Below are positions 1 to 12,914 of a stretch of 64,000 bases of DNA, in pieces. Each line of letters opens with the position of its first letter. Positions within the stretch are counted from its first letter, which is position 1. The DNA comes from Polyodon spathula. Its lineage: Eukaryota > Chordata > Actinopteri > Acipenseriformes > Polyodontidae. The stretch covers positions 44,190,054-44,254,053 of the forward strand of contig NC_054540.1 in the NCBI RefSeq assembly GCF_017654505.1, given 5' to 3'. The position numbers and the translations under genes are program-made. Below the pieces are notes generated by a model. It searched no databases and was not told the origin of the DNA. It saw nothing but the letters and a program-made list of their open reading frames with translations.

Positions 1-294
1 CCTTATCTTTTCAGGCAATTTTCTTTGTCTTTTTGGAATCTCTTCCCTGCCATCCTGCAGTACACCTGTCAACAGTTCTAGGATTACTCACTTACAAATA
101 ATTTTGTCCAAGAAAAATGCACTAAATTATGTTACTATAAAATTACTATTATTTAAATGGAAAATACATTCCCTTGAAATTTCTATATGTACATTACATT
201 TTTAATTTATCCTAAATATAAATACATGTACTAATCAAAAGAAGATTACTACTGTATTTAACTGTATTGATGTTGTTTAATAAACTACTTTTTC

Positions 295-1750
295 TTATTT
301 TCTACAACCCTTTGCTGACATATAAATTAAAAGTAGATTGATTTCCATTACATGAGGGTAGATGTTGAACTTCATGCTGATTTGAACTCGGCTCTCGCCA
401 AGATAAGCACCAACTAAGATGTAGCTTTGTAGTAAACTAATGTGATCCATCTGCATCTCCATCCATTTGCGTTGTTTTCCATCTGATGATGTAGATATCC
501 TTCTGTCTGGTGTTGATTGCTGAAGTGTAACGCTGGCTCCCTGGATCAGCTCATTTTGCCTCCCCAGTGCACCAGCACACACAACGGCTGCGATGCTGGC
601 TCCGGGGATCAACCCCGTGCGGTCTCCCCAGCGCATCAGCATGACAACAGTCTGGATTGAGCATAGTAGGGTACATCTCTGGGGTCTTCAAGTGGGCACC
701 TTCCATCCTCTGTGTTTCGTTGACTAGCCCACGACACCTCAAAAGGGCTCAACAGTGATTCTGGTGTCCGAACATCACCCCCCTCCATCCCCCACTCAGC
801 TCAGCCCAGCTTACTTACCTGTACATCAGCATTGCTTTCTTTCTATTGTGCTTGAGATCCCCATCCAGAATCTTTCCGTCTCAACAATAGTCAGTTGTTG
901 CTCCTTTCTGCTGCTTCAGATAAGTTCTTCAATGTGCGACGCAGCTCTTGGCCACTGAACCTGACCTCTCTGAGAAACCGGGCTGTAGAGTGTGACAAAT
1001 CCTCGACAACCCACCTCCACTGGGTAAACTCGGACTCTCCATCCTCGCTGTTCCGCTTCAGCAGCTAGTTGAGTATACCGAAGTTTCTTCCCCTCATACG
1101 CCTCATCCACAGCATCTTCCCATGGCACTGTTAACTCTACCAGATGAACAAGGTATGCTGATCCAGACCACAAGACAATGTCTGGTCGAAGGTTAGTGGA
1201 GGCAATCTCAGGTGGAACAATAAGCCGTTGACCAACATCTGCCAGGATCTTCCAGTCTCTAGCAGCTTCCAGTTGTCCTGTGCGAGGCCTTGTTTTAACA
1301 CCTTTTCTTGGTGGTTGCTCTCCTGGATGGAGGAATATTGTCTTGTGTGTGTAATGCTTTGGTGGTACTGGTGGCAACTTATTGGTCAGGTTATGCTTGT
1401 CTTCCAATGCTAAGGCCAAACATCACAACACCGGGTCATGGCGCAGAGTAAACCGTCCTTGGCCAAGACCCACTTTACATCCTGTTAAAATGTGCCTTAA
1501 TGTTGCAGGTAATGAACACAAAGGACATGAGCGATCCTCACCCACCCAGAGGTTTAGGTTCTGTGATGATGGGACAACCTCATGTGCTGATCTGACGAGG
1601 AAACTGATCCTGCTCTGTTCCATTGTCCATAGGTCTTGCCAGCCGATCTTGCATTGTTCCACACTCTCCCATCTCATCCATTCTCCCTGCTTGGCCTGGG
1701 AAACGGCCTTTACACACCTGATCCTCTCTTCCTGCTTTTGCACCTCATAG
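295..1750 (-). mobile_element. 3' end of a restriction-like-endonuclease LINE (R2/NeSL type), dead
   Basis: The coding part runs from about 1743 down to 916 on the minus strand and is the C-terminal end of a non-LTR retrotransposon protein. Visible in order are a CCHC knuckle with spacing C-x2-C-x7-H-x4-C (CPLC...RHILTGC, about 1525-1475), a basic linker, and a PD-(D/E)xK-type endonuclease core (RPDIVLW, then VELTVPWE, then a KK pair). This CCHC-plus-endonuclease order is typical of the RLE-encoding LINE clades; which clade is not settled. The two open segments are in the same frame, separated by one TGA at 1423-1425. The reverse transcriptase is absent, so the copy is 5'-truncated, the usual state for LINEs. 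Positions 295-915 are probably its 3' untranslated tail. Inactive; no host function is claimed. Confidence 0.8.
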
Positions 1751-1759
1751 CAATATATT

Positions 1760-4700
1760 CAACCCCTGAAAGGGTAAGTAACATCTATTTGCAAACAATT
1801 AATATTCTCATCAAAAATGCATTAGTCTTACAAATGTAAGTTACAGCTTATCCCTTGAGCATATTCATTCTAACATAACAATACAGAATTCATTATTTTA
1901 CCTGTTCCTGTTTATCAAGTATGCTCTTGTACTGTGTAGGTCAGGCAAAAAAACACTTAAAAAAAAAAAAAAAAAAACGGTAATAATGAAGTGTGCATTA
2001 CACTAACTTGAATAAAATGTATGTATAGCTATAAGTGAATAAACACCTTGCTTTAAAACCTGTATTATTTTTTTTAATTCTTAGAAAAACAGTTAATATA
2101 TACTTAAGATGACACAAGAAAGTTAACAATCAGCCTTTAGATTCAAACTGCACTATTTTCTGGACTGTATAGCATGCTATACCTGTAAACGCCCAAGGGT
2201 TATGCTAGGTCCTGGCTGCATGCATGCTCTCGAATGACATTTCCAAGTACAAAAATGCAACAATTCAACTTGAAAAATCATGATAAATTGCCCATATTAT
2301 ATAAGTTAAACATTAAATATCAATTTTAAGAGCGCCATCTAAACATCCCTGTATTTAAATATATAAAAAAGCAGGCCTGAATAATTGGATGTTATGTTTT
2401 CGGTTTTCTTTTCTTTTCCTTTCGTCGCCTCTCTCTATTTTTGTTTTTAATTCCAATTCCTGACTAATCATATTCCAAAAAACACACATAGCTTTAGGGT
2501 TATCTTTCATACACGGTTTCTTCAGCTAGTTCCACTGCGCTCTGAAGAAAGTGACAGTTGCCGTCAGAAAAACTTTGAATTTCAACTGCTAGTTCAAAGT
2601 TGCGCGATATCTTCATACATCACTACAATGGACGTTAGCTGTTCCGAAGTTCATGACCAAAGTTCCAGCTGCTAATCAATCCAGGCAAAAACTTTACTTG
2701 TAATCTGCTAAAAATTAAATTAAATGTTTTCTGTATTCAATAATAATATAAGAAAGAAAAAATGGCTTGCACTACCATAGATTTCTCATAGAATATTAGT
2801 TGTTTAAAAAAGTAACTCCTAATGTATTAATAATACATTTTTTATTTTGTATAATCGCTTTTCATTTAATGTCAAAACGTTTGTAAGCTTAATACATAAT
2901 GATTTATTATTCTGATTATAGCTTTATTTTTAAAATAAATGTCATTATATCGTTATATTTGTCAAACACGGAAAAATACTGAAAACGCAGAAACGACAAG
3001 AAAATCTAAAAAAAAAACGTATGCACAAGTAAGTAAATGTGCATTTGTTTACAGAAAGGTGGATTTGTGATTTTTGTGAAAATTAAGACATAAAATTATC
3101 CATAAATTAAAAAAAAAAAAAAAAAAAAAACTCACCTGCATTTTATAGCAAACCCGTGCTACCAGTGAATCAAAGGCTAAACAACAAAACTTGTTTTCAA
3201 AATGACACGCTTTATTTTACTGCAGTATTTTTTTAACATATAGGTAGATGGATTACTACAATCAGGCATGCTAAAATTCAAAAGATAGAGCTTACAAAAT
3301 CAATAACTGCAGTTAAATTGTAATGTCAAAAGTGTAAACCATACAAAGTTGCTGCAGTATGGCCACTGTTTTGTCATTTCAAATATTTTCACAAAACAAA
3401 CATTAACCTTAAAGCTGCAGTGTCCAGTGAGAAATCACATTATGAAAAAACACATTTGTAGGTGAAAAAACTACTTTAGTCTACTGAAATAAATAAATAA
3501 ATAAATATGTATGCATGGGGGAATCAAAGAAGTTAGGGAGGTAACAGTAAATTGTAATTTATATGTCATTAGGATTAGAATGTAGAATTTTGACACAGAT
3601 TATAGAGAGAATTGTCTGAGCTGTTAGTGATCTCATTCTGAGATACCGAGACAGTGAGATTATCAAGAGAACTGTCTGAGATCTGTTATTTAACTCATAA
3701 GGAGCCTTAGTTGAGATTTCTACTAGTTTTTGTCTCAGGAGAAAAAACTGAGAAATAGGAGACGTACAATATGTCTCAAATTCTTCTTAATGTCGTCTCA
3801 TTTCTGTCTCTGAGAAAAGAATAAGATAAAAAAAAGGTCTCAATCACATTTTTGTGTTCTATGGGCAGTGTTTTTGTTTGCATTTAAAGGGCCAGTCACC
3901 ATTTTTTGTGTTTTGGACTGAATTAAAGAACACTTATTCACTGCATATGTTGCACCATTAAAAAGAAACATGCAGCAGTCCGCTTTCTTCTACTTGCAAC
4001 TTTATTAAGCCACGGTCCGAATCAGTTTTTAATAAAGCAAGACTCACTCCTTTCATACATACAACTAATCACAGAGATTTAGCATTTTTAGTTGTATTTT
4101 CTTTATTATTTTCCATATGTAGCAGTCCACTGTTATCACCAGTGCACACTTCCTTTTTTCATCTTAACTGTTTCTTTACTCTGCCTTTCACACTGTGACC
4201 TTCCACCTACCTATGTTCAAAACCGTCTATATCTTAAACATATAGTGCTCCATTACAAACTAATTTGAGTCTGGCTACTGTAAACAATAGGTATGTCAGT
4301 AAAGACTGCATGAAGGTTTTAAATACATCAAGTAATGCCCACCATTCATATTTTTATTCCTAGCATTTTCTAGGGCTCAACACATATTATGTGTCAGTAA
4401 TCTGCCTACAACCCGGAAACGGTGGAAATGACATGACTGTGAGAATAGCAGCCTTGTCACACTACCAAAAAGGGGGCGCTATCTCACAATTGTTATTGTT
4501 GATACACTGTAGATATTACTGTGACTGAAGACACGCACCATGCAGGTATTGCAAAGACAATAAACAAAAGAAAACAAAACGTTAAAATAAATTAGTTCTG
4601 CCCTGTATGAACCTGAGCTGATTTTGCCAGTGCTTGCTATTCTATTAACCAGTTTGAAATTATTTAAAAGCAAATTTTAAGCTTTGTTGTTTTGACTTTA

Positions 4701-7700
4701 TTGTTAAAGTTTTCACTCATGCCAATACTGTCCAACAATTCCTAAGTAATTCCACATTCCACTGTGTTGTGTTAGTAAACCAGAGCTACGTTTCAAACTG
4801 AGTTAGCAAATGCTTATTATTAAAGTGTACTGCAGTTACTAATCCTTTCCAATTAATGATACCTTCAAATTAAGGGCCATAAAAGAACGATAAAAAAAGT
4901 ACTGATTTTTTGAAGGTCTTCTTAATGGTTCTCCAAGTTGTTGCAGTGACATTATAAGTGCTATAACAAGTTACTGTAAACAAGATACTGTTTTAGCTGA
5001 CTGATTTCATTAAGTAAACATGTAATTTAATGTTTTTAGAATTAAAAGTATAAATGCAAAACGTTGTGGCTTTTTTCTTTCTGAACATGCTAAGAAAAAC
5101 TGCATCTCAAAAACCATCAAAATCTCCCAAGTAGAAAATCCACCGAATTTAATTCCAGCCAAAATGTCCCGTTATCTGGTATTTTGTATTCAAGTAGGTA
5201 GGCAGAATGCTTTAGACGTAAGTGTGAAAGGAGTGATTTATGGAGTAACCCTAATGGATCTCTTCCTAGTGGCAGATGAGTTAATAATACTGGCTTCAGC
5301 ATTATCAGTTTATGTCCAGCCCTTGCCTCCCTGCTCAGTTCTACGGGCTGTGATGCCAAGCCGTTCCAGTGGGGCCCTGTGGGACTGAATCCTGACCCTG
5401 TGTTAAAAGGTAGGGACTCGGAGAGGAGTAGTCTGTGCTCTCTGTTCTAGCCACTGAAAAAGCTTGAGCTTGAGAGCTTAGCAGGCCAGAAATTTTGTTT
5501 TGTATATAGAAGTTTTTAGCAATTCACATGCTCCATAAAGGGGGTGTAAGTTTTATTAGGGTCAGTAGCCTGGCCAGGTTAAAACTCAATTTCCCATAGT
5601 TCCTTGCTACCACCCTCTGTTCATCCTCTCCCCCTATTCGGGACTTCATTATTTGTTGGTGAGATTATTCCTTTTCTGTTTGCTGTTGTTTTCTACTTTA
5701 CTTTGATACTTTGGTTCCTGTAATTTTGGTTTTGTTCTTTTGTTACTTTTGATTGCATGTGCATTGCTTCACTGGACTACTTAGGCCTAAATTGCATTCA
5801 TCCATTGCCATTGAGACTATCTTTGTAATTGTTTTCCCTGTATAATTATTCATTCACCTTTATCTTTTTTGCCTGTCGGTGTGTTGATTTTGTATTGGTT
5901 TGGTGTTTGTGTGTGTGTGTGTTTACTGGAGGCCCACCAGACACAGCATTCATTTCGATTTAGTGTTATTTTGTTTGGATGTTTGTTTAGTTCACTTTAC
6001 TTTCTTACTCACCTGTACCTTCCACTAAATGTTCTCTGCAATAAGTTGTTGTCCTTATATTTCATTTATTACATTATAGTTCATGAAATTGACACCTCTG
6101 ACGTCCCTGCTTTTGTTGTCTGTCACTCTTGCTGACTTAGTTAATTATAGATATTGGGCCAGTAGTATCTTCTTAGGGAGGACAGTTCAACTGCTTCTCA
6201 GCTGAGCAGAATGATCATTACAAGTTTACCAGCTGATGCTTAACCATCATTTCTAATGCATTTACCAGCTTGACCATCGGTCACCCAGTCACATGGTCAT
6301 GAGAGTTCAAATGATGCATCGCAGTGGATCTGTCCTGCTTAAATAGCTAATAATTAGGGCCATGAAATGCAAAGGAGAATTAGAATGAAATGACTAACCA
6401 GCAATTGAGACCTACACCTTAAGATGTCTGTGTAGACACTCCTGCTAAACTGATCAAAAGAATAACTAAGTTATCAACCCATCAAATTCTGGCTAATTAG
6501 AAAGCACTTCCTAATTACAAGGGACAATTATTGCCATTCTAGAAATTGATAAATTTAAAGAAAAAAGCTTACTTCGTGGCTTGCTGTTTTGAACACATAG
6601 ATGCCCCTACAAACTCAAAAATAATTTCTTTGAAAGATCGCATGCAGCAATATCCTTATAATATAACTTGTTTTGAAAGCCGTAATGTTAGAGTTCATCA
6701 AAAGTATGTAAAGTTGCAGAATTAATAAATACATACTGAGCACTAGTATAAGAGTTGCACAGCACAGATGGCAGAATAAACAAACTGTGTTAAAACTTTC
6801 CACAAAGTTTTTGAAAAATTGACGAGTTACTACAACCCTGATCAATGCAGAATAAAACCATGTTTTATTTAACCAGCTCACAAGTTTCTGAAGGCAGTGA
6901 GGGCCACAAAATGTTTGTAGTTTGGATAAAGAACCCCTCTCATTAGGTTGTTCCAGGGTTTGAGGTTACTGTAAATCAGAAATGCAGGAATATCAACTAT
7001 ATGCAAAAGAAAACAGTAGTGGAATTTCTTTGACCGCATTTTGGAGAAATGCAGAATAACACTCCCAATTTAGCAAGAAAGGCTAAAATATATTTGTCAG
7101 TTGTTACCAGTTCTGTGGATGCTGAAGAGGCGTTTCTTCAAATGGACACATTTTTACAGAACTTCAATCCATGAGAAAAGACTGGTTACCCAAATGAGGA
7201 TGCTTCATTTTAATATATAATGCACAAGAACTGAGAATGGATTTTTTTTTTTTTTTACTTTCATGCAAGAATCTATCAAATGCACAGATTCCAATAAATG
7301 GTTATATCTATACTGCTCAGGGATCAGTGTCAGAAACAGGAAATCCATTAAAAAAACAATATCTTCTCTTCTGTTGATGAAATATATATTTATGCTCGCT
7401 GAGATACAGATATAAAGAAAATGTTTTTTTTTTTTTTTTTATGAAATTATTTGTGTAAAAGTGTACTGGTAAGCTAAAACCTAGAAATAATGTATTTCCA
7501 CTTAGAGTTCTCTGAAATAATATTGGAAAAACTTCCTTTTAAAATCCAGTTTTTGGTATTCACAGGGATGTAAGGGTTAAATGGATGTCAGTCGCCATCT
7601 AGAGCGTTCTGTTTATTAATCTGCTAATGCATACATTGTAGTACTGGGATGACCAATTCAAATGGTTAAAGTAATGTAATGGGATGATTGTTTTAATGAT

Positions 7701-8040
7701 TGCTCATTACGTGGCTTACTGTGGAGGCTATTTCGACATAAGGACTAAATTACAGGTTAAAAGACTAGTCGTATGAAATAAAAGGCCCTAAAAATAATGC
7801 ATACTATGACAGTATTGTTAACAGATGTATATACTGTATAGGTCATGAGACCAGACTGTACAGCAAAACAGGCATTGTTAATGTTGGAACTTTGTTTGGA
7901 ATAAGCAGATACACAGCAAGAAACATTTTTTGTACAAGGGCAGAGGGAGGAAACAATCACCAATTCCACATGAGAAACCCCTGCAGAGGCAAGCAGAGGT
8001 GCTGGAGAAGGGGTTAAGTCAGTAGTCTGTCAATCTGTTA
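1760..8040. other. Intergenic DNA without recognisable genes
   Basis: AT-rich sequence with A or T homopolymers near 1960, 3110, 7240 and 7425, a short (AAATA) run near 3490, and only short unsupported open frames. I see no splice-bounded coding blocks or RNA genes here. A GAGA/TCTC-rich patch at 3590-3860 is noted separately. Confidence 0.6.
3590..3860. repeat. GAGA/TCTC-rich patch with inverted motifs
   Basis: The motif GTCTGAG/CTCAGAC and its variants (GTCTCA, TGAGAC, CTGAGATA) recur about a dozen times in both orientations within 270 bp. This could be a decayed interspersed repeat with internal dyad symmetry. Family unknown. Confidence 0.35.
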
Positions 8041-8067
8041 AACAGAGCTGTAGTAGCAGGATGACTA

Positions 8068-8245
8068 AAACACACACACACAGAGCTGCAGTGCAAAGCT
8101 ACTAACACACACAGAGCTGCAGCGCAGAGCTACTAACACACACAGAGCTGCAGCGCAGAGCTACTAACACACACACACACAAACACACACACACAGAGCT
8201 GCAGCGCAGAGCTACTAACACACACAGACTGCAGTGCAGAGCTAC

Positions 8246-8283
<38 letters not shown>

Positions 8284-8573
8284 CACACAAAGCTACTAAC
8301 ACACACAGAGCTGCAGCGCAGAGCTACTAACACACACAGAGCTGCAGCGCAGAGCTACTAACACACACACACACACACACAGAGCTGCAGCGCAGAGCTA
8401 CTAACACACACAGAGCTGCAGCGAGCTACAGAGCTACTAATACACACACACACACACACACACACAGCACACACAGAGCTGCAGTGCAGAGCACACACAC
8501 ACACACACACACACAGTGCAGAGCTACTAATACACACACAGAGCTGCAGTGCAGAGCTACTAACACACACACA

Positions 8574-8609
<36 letters not shown>

Positions 8610-9044
8610 CTGCAGTGCAGAGCTACTAACACACACACACACACACACAGCAGCTGCAGTGCAGAGCTACTAGCTGCACACACACACACACACACACACG
8701 AGCTGCAGTGCAGAGCTACTAATACACACACACACACACACACAGAGCTGCAGTGCAGAGCTACTAACACACACACACACACACACAGAGCTGCAGTGCA
8801 GAGCTACTAACACACACACACACACACACACAGAGCTGCAGCGCAGAGCTACTAACACACACACACACACACACAGAGCTGCAGCGCAGAGCTACTAACA
8901 CACACACACACACACACACCCAGAGCTGCGAGCTACGACACACACAGAGCTGCAGTGCAGAGTGTGTACTAACACACGTCAGAGCGCAGCTCGAGGTGTG
9001 TAACACACCAGAGCTGCGTGTCACAGAGCTGCAGCGCAGAGCTA

Positions 9045-9075
<31 letters not shown>

Positions 9076-9241
9076 CTGCAGCGCAGAGCTACTAACACAC
9101 ACACAGAGCTGCAGTGCAGAGCTACTAACACACACACACACACACAGCTGCAGTGCAGAGCTACTAACACACACAGAGCTGCACACAGAGCTGCAGCGCA
9201 GAGCTACTCAACACACACAGAGCTGCAGTGCAGAGCTACTA

Positions 9242-9275
<34 letters not shown>

Positions 9276-9517
9276 CTGCAGTGCAGAGCTACTAACACAC
9301 ACACACACACACAGAGCTGCAGTGCAGAGCTACTAACACACACACACACACAGCTGCACACACACACACACACACAGAGCTGCAGTGCAGAGCTACTAAC
9401 ACACACACACACACACACACACAGCTGCAGTGCAGAGCTACTAACACACACACACACACACACACAGAGCTGCAGTGCAGAGCTACTAACACACACAGAG
9501 CTGCAGTGCAGAGCTAC

Positions 9518-9557
<40 letters not shown>

Positions 9558-9574
9558 CTGCAGTGCAGAGCTAC

Positions 9575-9618
<44 letters not shown>

Positions 9619-9635
9619 CTGCAGTGCAGAGCTAC

Positions 9636-9669
<34 letters not shown>

Positions 9670-10110
9670 CACTGCAGCGAACACACTCGACACATTGTGA
9701 GCTGCAGTGTGAGCTCTCGACAGAGCTGCAGTCTCGATGATTGTGTGTGTCACACACGACGTCACGTCTGATGATTGTGTGAGAGCTGCAGCGCAGAGCT
9801 ACTAACACACACAGAGCTGCAGTGCAGAGCTACTAACACACACATACACACACACACGCACAGAGCTGCAGTGCAGGGTGACTAACACAAACACAAGGCT
9901 GCAGTGCAGAGCTACTAACACACACACAGAGCTGCAGTGAAGATATACTAACAAACACACACATAGAGAGCCGCATTGCAGAGCTACTAACACACACACA
10001 CACATACAGAGCTGCAGTGCAGAGATATTAACACACACACTCAGAGCAGCAGTGCAGAGCTACTAACACAAAAACAGAGCTGCAGTGCAGAGCTACTAAA
10101 ACACACACAG
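8068..10110. repeat. 2-kb composite satellite: (CA)n alternating with a CTGCAG-centred unit
   Basis: More than 40 copies of a roughly 23-bp module (GAGCTGCAGTGCAGAGCTAC followed by TAA) are separated by (CA)n tracts of variable length, mostly 8 to 45 bases. A frequent variant has GCGCAG instead of GTGCAG. The module is partly self-complementary (AGCTGCAG / CTGCAGTGCAG). Open frames on both strands here are repeat artefacts, not genes. Units near the ends (about 8045 and after 9660) are more diverged than the centre, as expected if the array grows by internal unequal exchange. Confidence 0.95.
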
Positions 10111-10132
10111 CACGTCATATCCACTTAACATC

Positions 10133-11196
10133 TCAATGCCCGTACCCGAGGATGAAAGGACTCCAGTTCCACAGACTCACACACAGATTCATGTGGAAGG
10201 CTGTAACCACCTTGGGGAGAAAAGCAGGATTTGCACGCAGTGACTCTCTGATACCGTCATCCCAAATATGCATGCAAGAGCTATGCACAGACAGTGCCTT
10301 CAGCTCACTAACCGGCTTTGCAGAGGTGATAGCCAAGAGGAAGGCTGTCTTCTTGGACAGGTGCTTCAACTCAATGGAGTATATAGGCTCAAACAGGGCC
10401 TGCATGAGAGCCTCCAGTACAATCTGAAGTCTCTATGCCTAGGAGGGTGCAATGGCCGAGCGCCTCGGAGAAACCGGGTAGCCAGAAAATGTGCGCCAGG
10501 GGACACTGAGTCAACGAGGGCATGGCAAGCAGAAATAGCCGTTAGGTAAACTTTGTGGAAGGTGATCTGCCAGCCTCAAGCAGATCTTAGAGAAACTGCA
10601 AGATGACAGGCATGGGACAGGAGATTGAATCATGACAGTTAGTACGGCACCAATCTTGAAAATATTTCCAATTATAGGCATACAGTGACCTAGTGGAATG
10701 CAACCACGCATTCTGCAGTGTACCCACGACCACTTCTGACAGCCCTAAGGCTGACCAGTGGTCCCTTTCAGGGGCCACACCCACAACTGGAGCCTGCCCA
10801 GCTCCAGGTGCCAAAGTGTGCCTCTCGCCTGCCTGAGGAGATCTCGACAAAGTAGGATCTCCCAGGGTGGTGTGTTCAATAGCTTGCACAGGGATGAAGA
10901 CCAGAGTCTCCTGGGCCACCTGACGCCTTTTCGAGAAAGGCCGGGAGTAATGGCAGAGGCGGGAACGCATAAAGGAGCGCTCTAGGCCATACGTGGGCTA
11001 GGGCGTTGATGCCGAGTGGACCACCACAGTGGTAGAGGCAGTACCACAGAGGGCAGTGTGTCGTCTCCGCCAAGGCGAAGAGATCGACCTGCGCCTTCCC
11101 GAACTGCGCTCCACCACCTGCGCTCTCTTGCAGCGGGTGCATGCGCATTAAGCCCATCCCTTTGTTGATATTGCTGTGGCAAAAGACAAGGGGCAC
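10133..11196 (-). pseudogene. DIRS retrotransposon pol remnant (RNase H-like segment and tyrosine recombinase)
   Basis: On the minus strand, 11196-10980 encodes the DIRS RNase H-like tail (a block reading QVDLFALAETTHCPLWY, then INALAHVWPRALLYAFPPLPLL). From 10970 to 10133 comes the tyrosine recombinase, with the N-terminal SAM-like part (LQNAWLHSTRSLYAYNWKYF) followed by the catalytic part (KTAFLLAITSAKPVSELKAL). The recombinase is broken into at least two frames, joined by frameshifted but recognisable sequence at 10406-10586. In relatives I recall, the last block reads AKRVSEL; here the arginine, likely catalytic Arg I, is proline. DIRS elements integrate through a circular intermediate using this recombinase. 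Dead copy. Confidence 0.75.
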
Positions 11197-11699
11197 TCTA
11201 GATCCATGTCGAAACAGGGAGAGTTGGTGCTGGAGAGCTGCTGCTCTGTCGTCTGACAGGTAAGCTTGCTTTTAATTGGCTCTAGCATCGTTGAGGGTAA
11301 GACCCAGTCTCAAACAGATGCTTCATCACAAATAGCTGTGTGGGCCACTGCTCCTTCCTACGACTGGGCAGATCAATCAGTCATACAGGCAATTCATCAT
11401 CCTGATCACTTGCCTCCGCACGGGAGCGTGGGTGGCATCAATGCAGTTTGAAATATGCGAGGAGAGGCTGAATCACTGCACATAAACACAGCACGCTCCC
11501 CTGTAAGGCGGATTTGAAATACTTCCTGTGTGCTGGACCCATAGGAACGTGGAAGGTTCTTCCGGTCCATTGTGATAACCGGGCCAACAGCCTGGCGAGC
11601 CACCATACGACTCAGCCGTGTATTTAAGCACTCAGGCACCAAGTGCTTAAATGCACTGCTGGTGCAACGAAGCATCGGGGACATTGAGTTTTATTAACA

Positions 11700-12056
11700 T
11701 GCGTGCACCATGCGACACTATGTGCAACGTGTACCGTGCAGCACTTCGTTCTCACACTAGCGCCAGATTTTGTTCGTTTGCACAGAGCACCGGGTCTAAT
11801 GCGCACCGAGCACCATGCGCACTGCGTGCACCGATCACCGCATGCACCGCGTGCCGTGCAGCACCGAGCACCTTGTGCACCGAGCACCGGGCTACCGCTT
11901 GCACAGAGTACTGCGTGTAGAGATGCACAGAGTACTGTGCAGCACCGGGCACTGTGCGCACCGAACGGACAGAGTACCGTGCAGCACTGGCGCGCTAGCT
12001 TGTATCGGTATAGCGAGTCAGTAAGCACGGTGCACACCGTGGTACCGAAGTAGTGG
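11700..12056. repeat. GC-rich GCACCG/GAGCAC degenerate repeat in the DIRS 5' region
   Basis: Short units of the type GCACCGAGCAC and GTGCAGCACC recur imperfectly through about 350 bp, in sharp contrast to the AT-rich surroundings. Several frames on both strands stay open because of the composition. I read it as an internal or 5' repeat region of the DIRS element, by position only. A host CpG-rich sequence is a less likely alternative. Confidence 0.5.
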
Positions 12057-12146
12057 GACCAAGGAGGTCACCGAGGGGAGAGGGCTTATCGACAGCTTTG
12101 ATAGAAAGAGTTCAGTGACACCTACGAATAGGCAGGAGTATATCCC

Positions 12147-12394
12147 TGTCACAAAGACGGCTGTAGTGGGTGACATCAGACCAGAAACAGGAACCAGGAA
12201 ATAAACAACAGGGAGGTGGAGTTAGGTGGAGCGGAACGATTGGTTTCGCTCAGCATTTAATGAATGAACAGAACAGTAAATAAAAAGGTTGTAACAAACA
12301 AAAAACAAAGGACACGGCACTTTCGCCAAATTAAAGAGACAAACAAAATGGACTACACAGACAAACACGGTGAGCTGATATTTTAACTATTAAC

Positions 12395-12431
<37 letters not shown>

Positions 12432-12781
12432 ACCTCTATCTCCAATACCATTCTCCACTCACCGAACACACAACCCCGAGTGAGTGAAAACATGCAGCTT
12501 TTATGCAGCGGTACCGAGACTCGACTGCTAATCAATCATTCAATTGGAGTCTCGGGACAACTGCACATGAATTAATAAAGTGCAATTCCCTGTGCTCACA
12601 TTTTATTACATTTTACTTGCACGTGAAGTGTTGTGCAATCCTTGAGCCTAAATACAAATATATATTTTAAACACTTGTGTTACACAAACCTGTTTATATG
12701 CCGTCTACCAATGACTATACACCAACATTAACACACAACAGACAACACAAAATACACACAGGGGTGGGGCACTTTTCCACA
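12147..12781 (-). repeat. 3' LTR of the non-autonomous element
   Basis: 635 bp, TG...CA ended. It shares with the right LTR the segments TTTCGCTCAGCATTTAATGA, the CACTCACCGAACACACAACC block, and the terminal CACAGGGG block. It contains a (TTA)n run at about 12396-12431. Confidence 0.9.
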
Positions 12782-12914
12782 TATACCCCCCTTGTGCAAA
12801 GCACACATGGCCTCAATGGCCACCTCCCCCCTTAAAATCCCAAAAGTCTCGTTCAAAGTCCTGGGCCAAGAACAGGGACTTTAAGGGGTTGATGGGCAGC
12901 AATGTTGCCAGTAG

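Noticed and set aside
8102..9765. Many open frames rich in VCVCVC or THTHTH in the satellite
   Set aside because: They arise from (CA)n repeats being open in several frames. No codon bias, start context or splice structure supports them.
8068..10110. CRISPR-like array
   Set aside because: Repeats are regularly spaced, but the spacers are (CA)n tracts and the DNA is clearly vertebrate.
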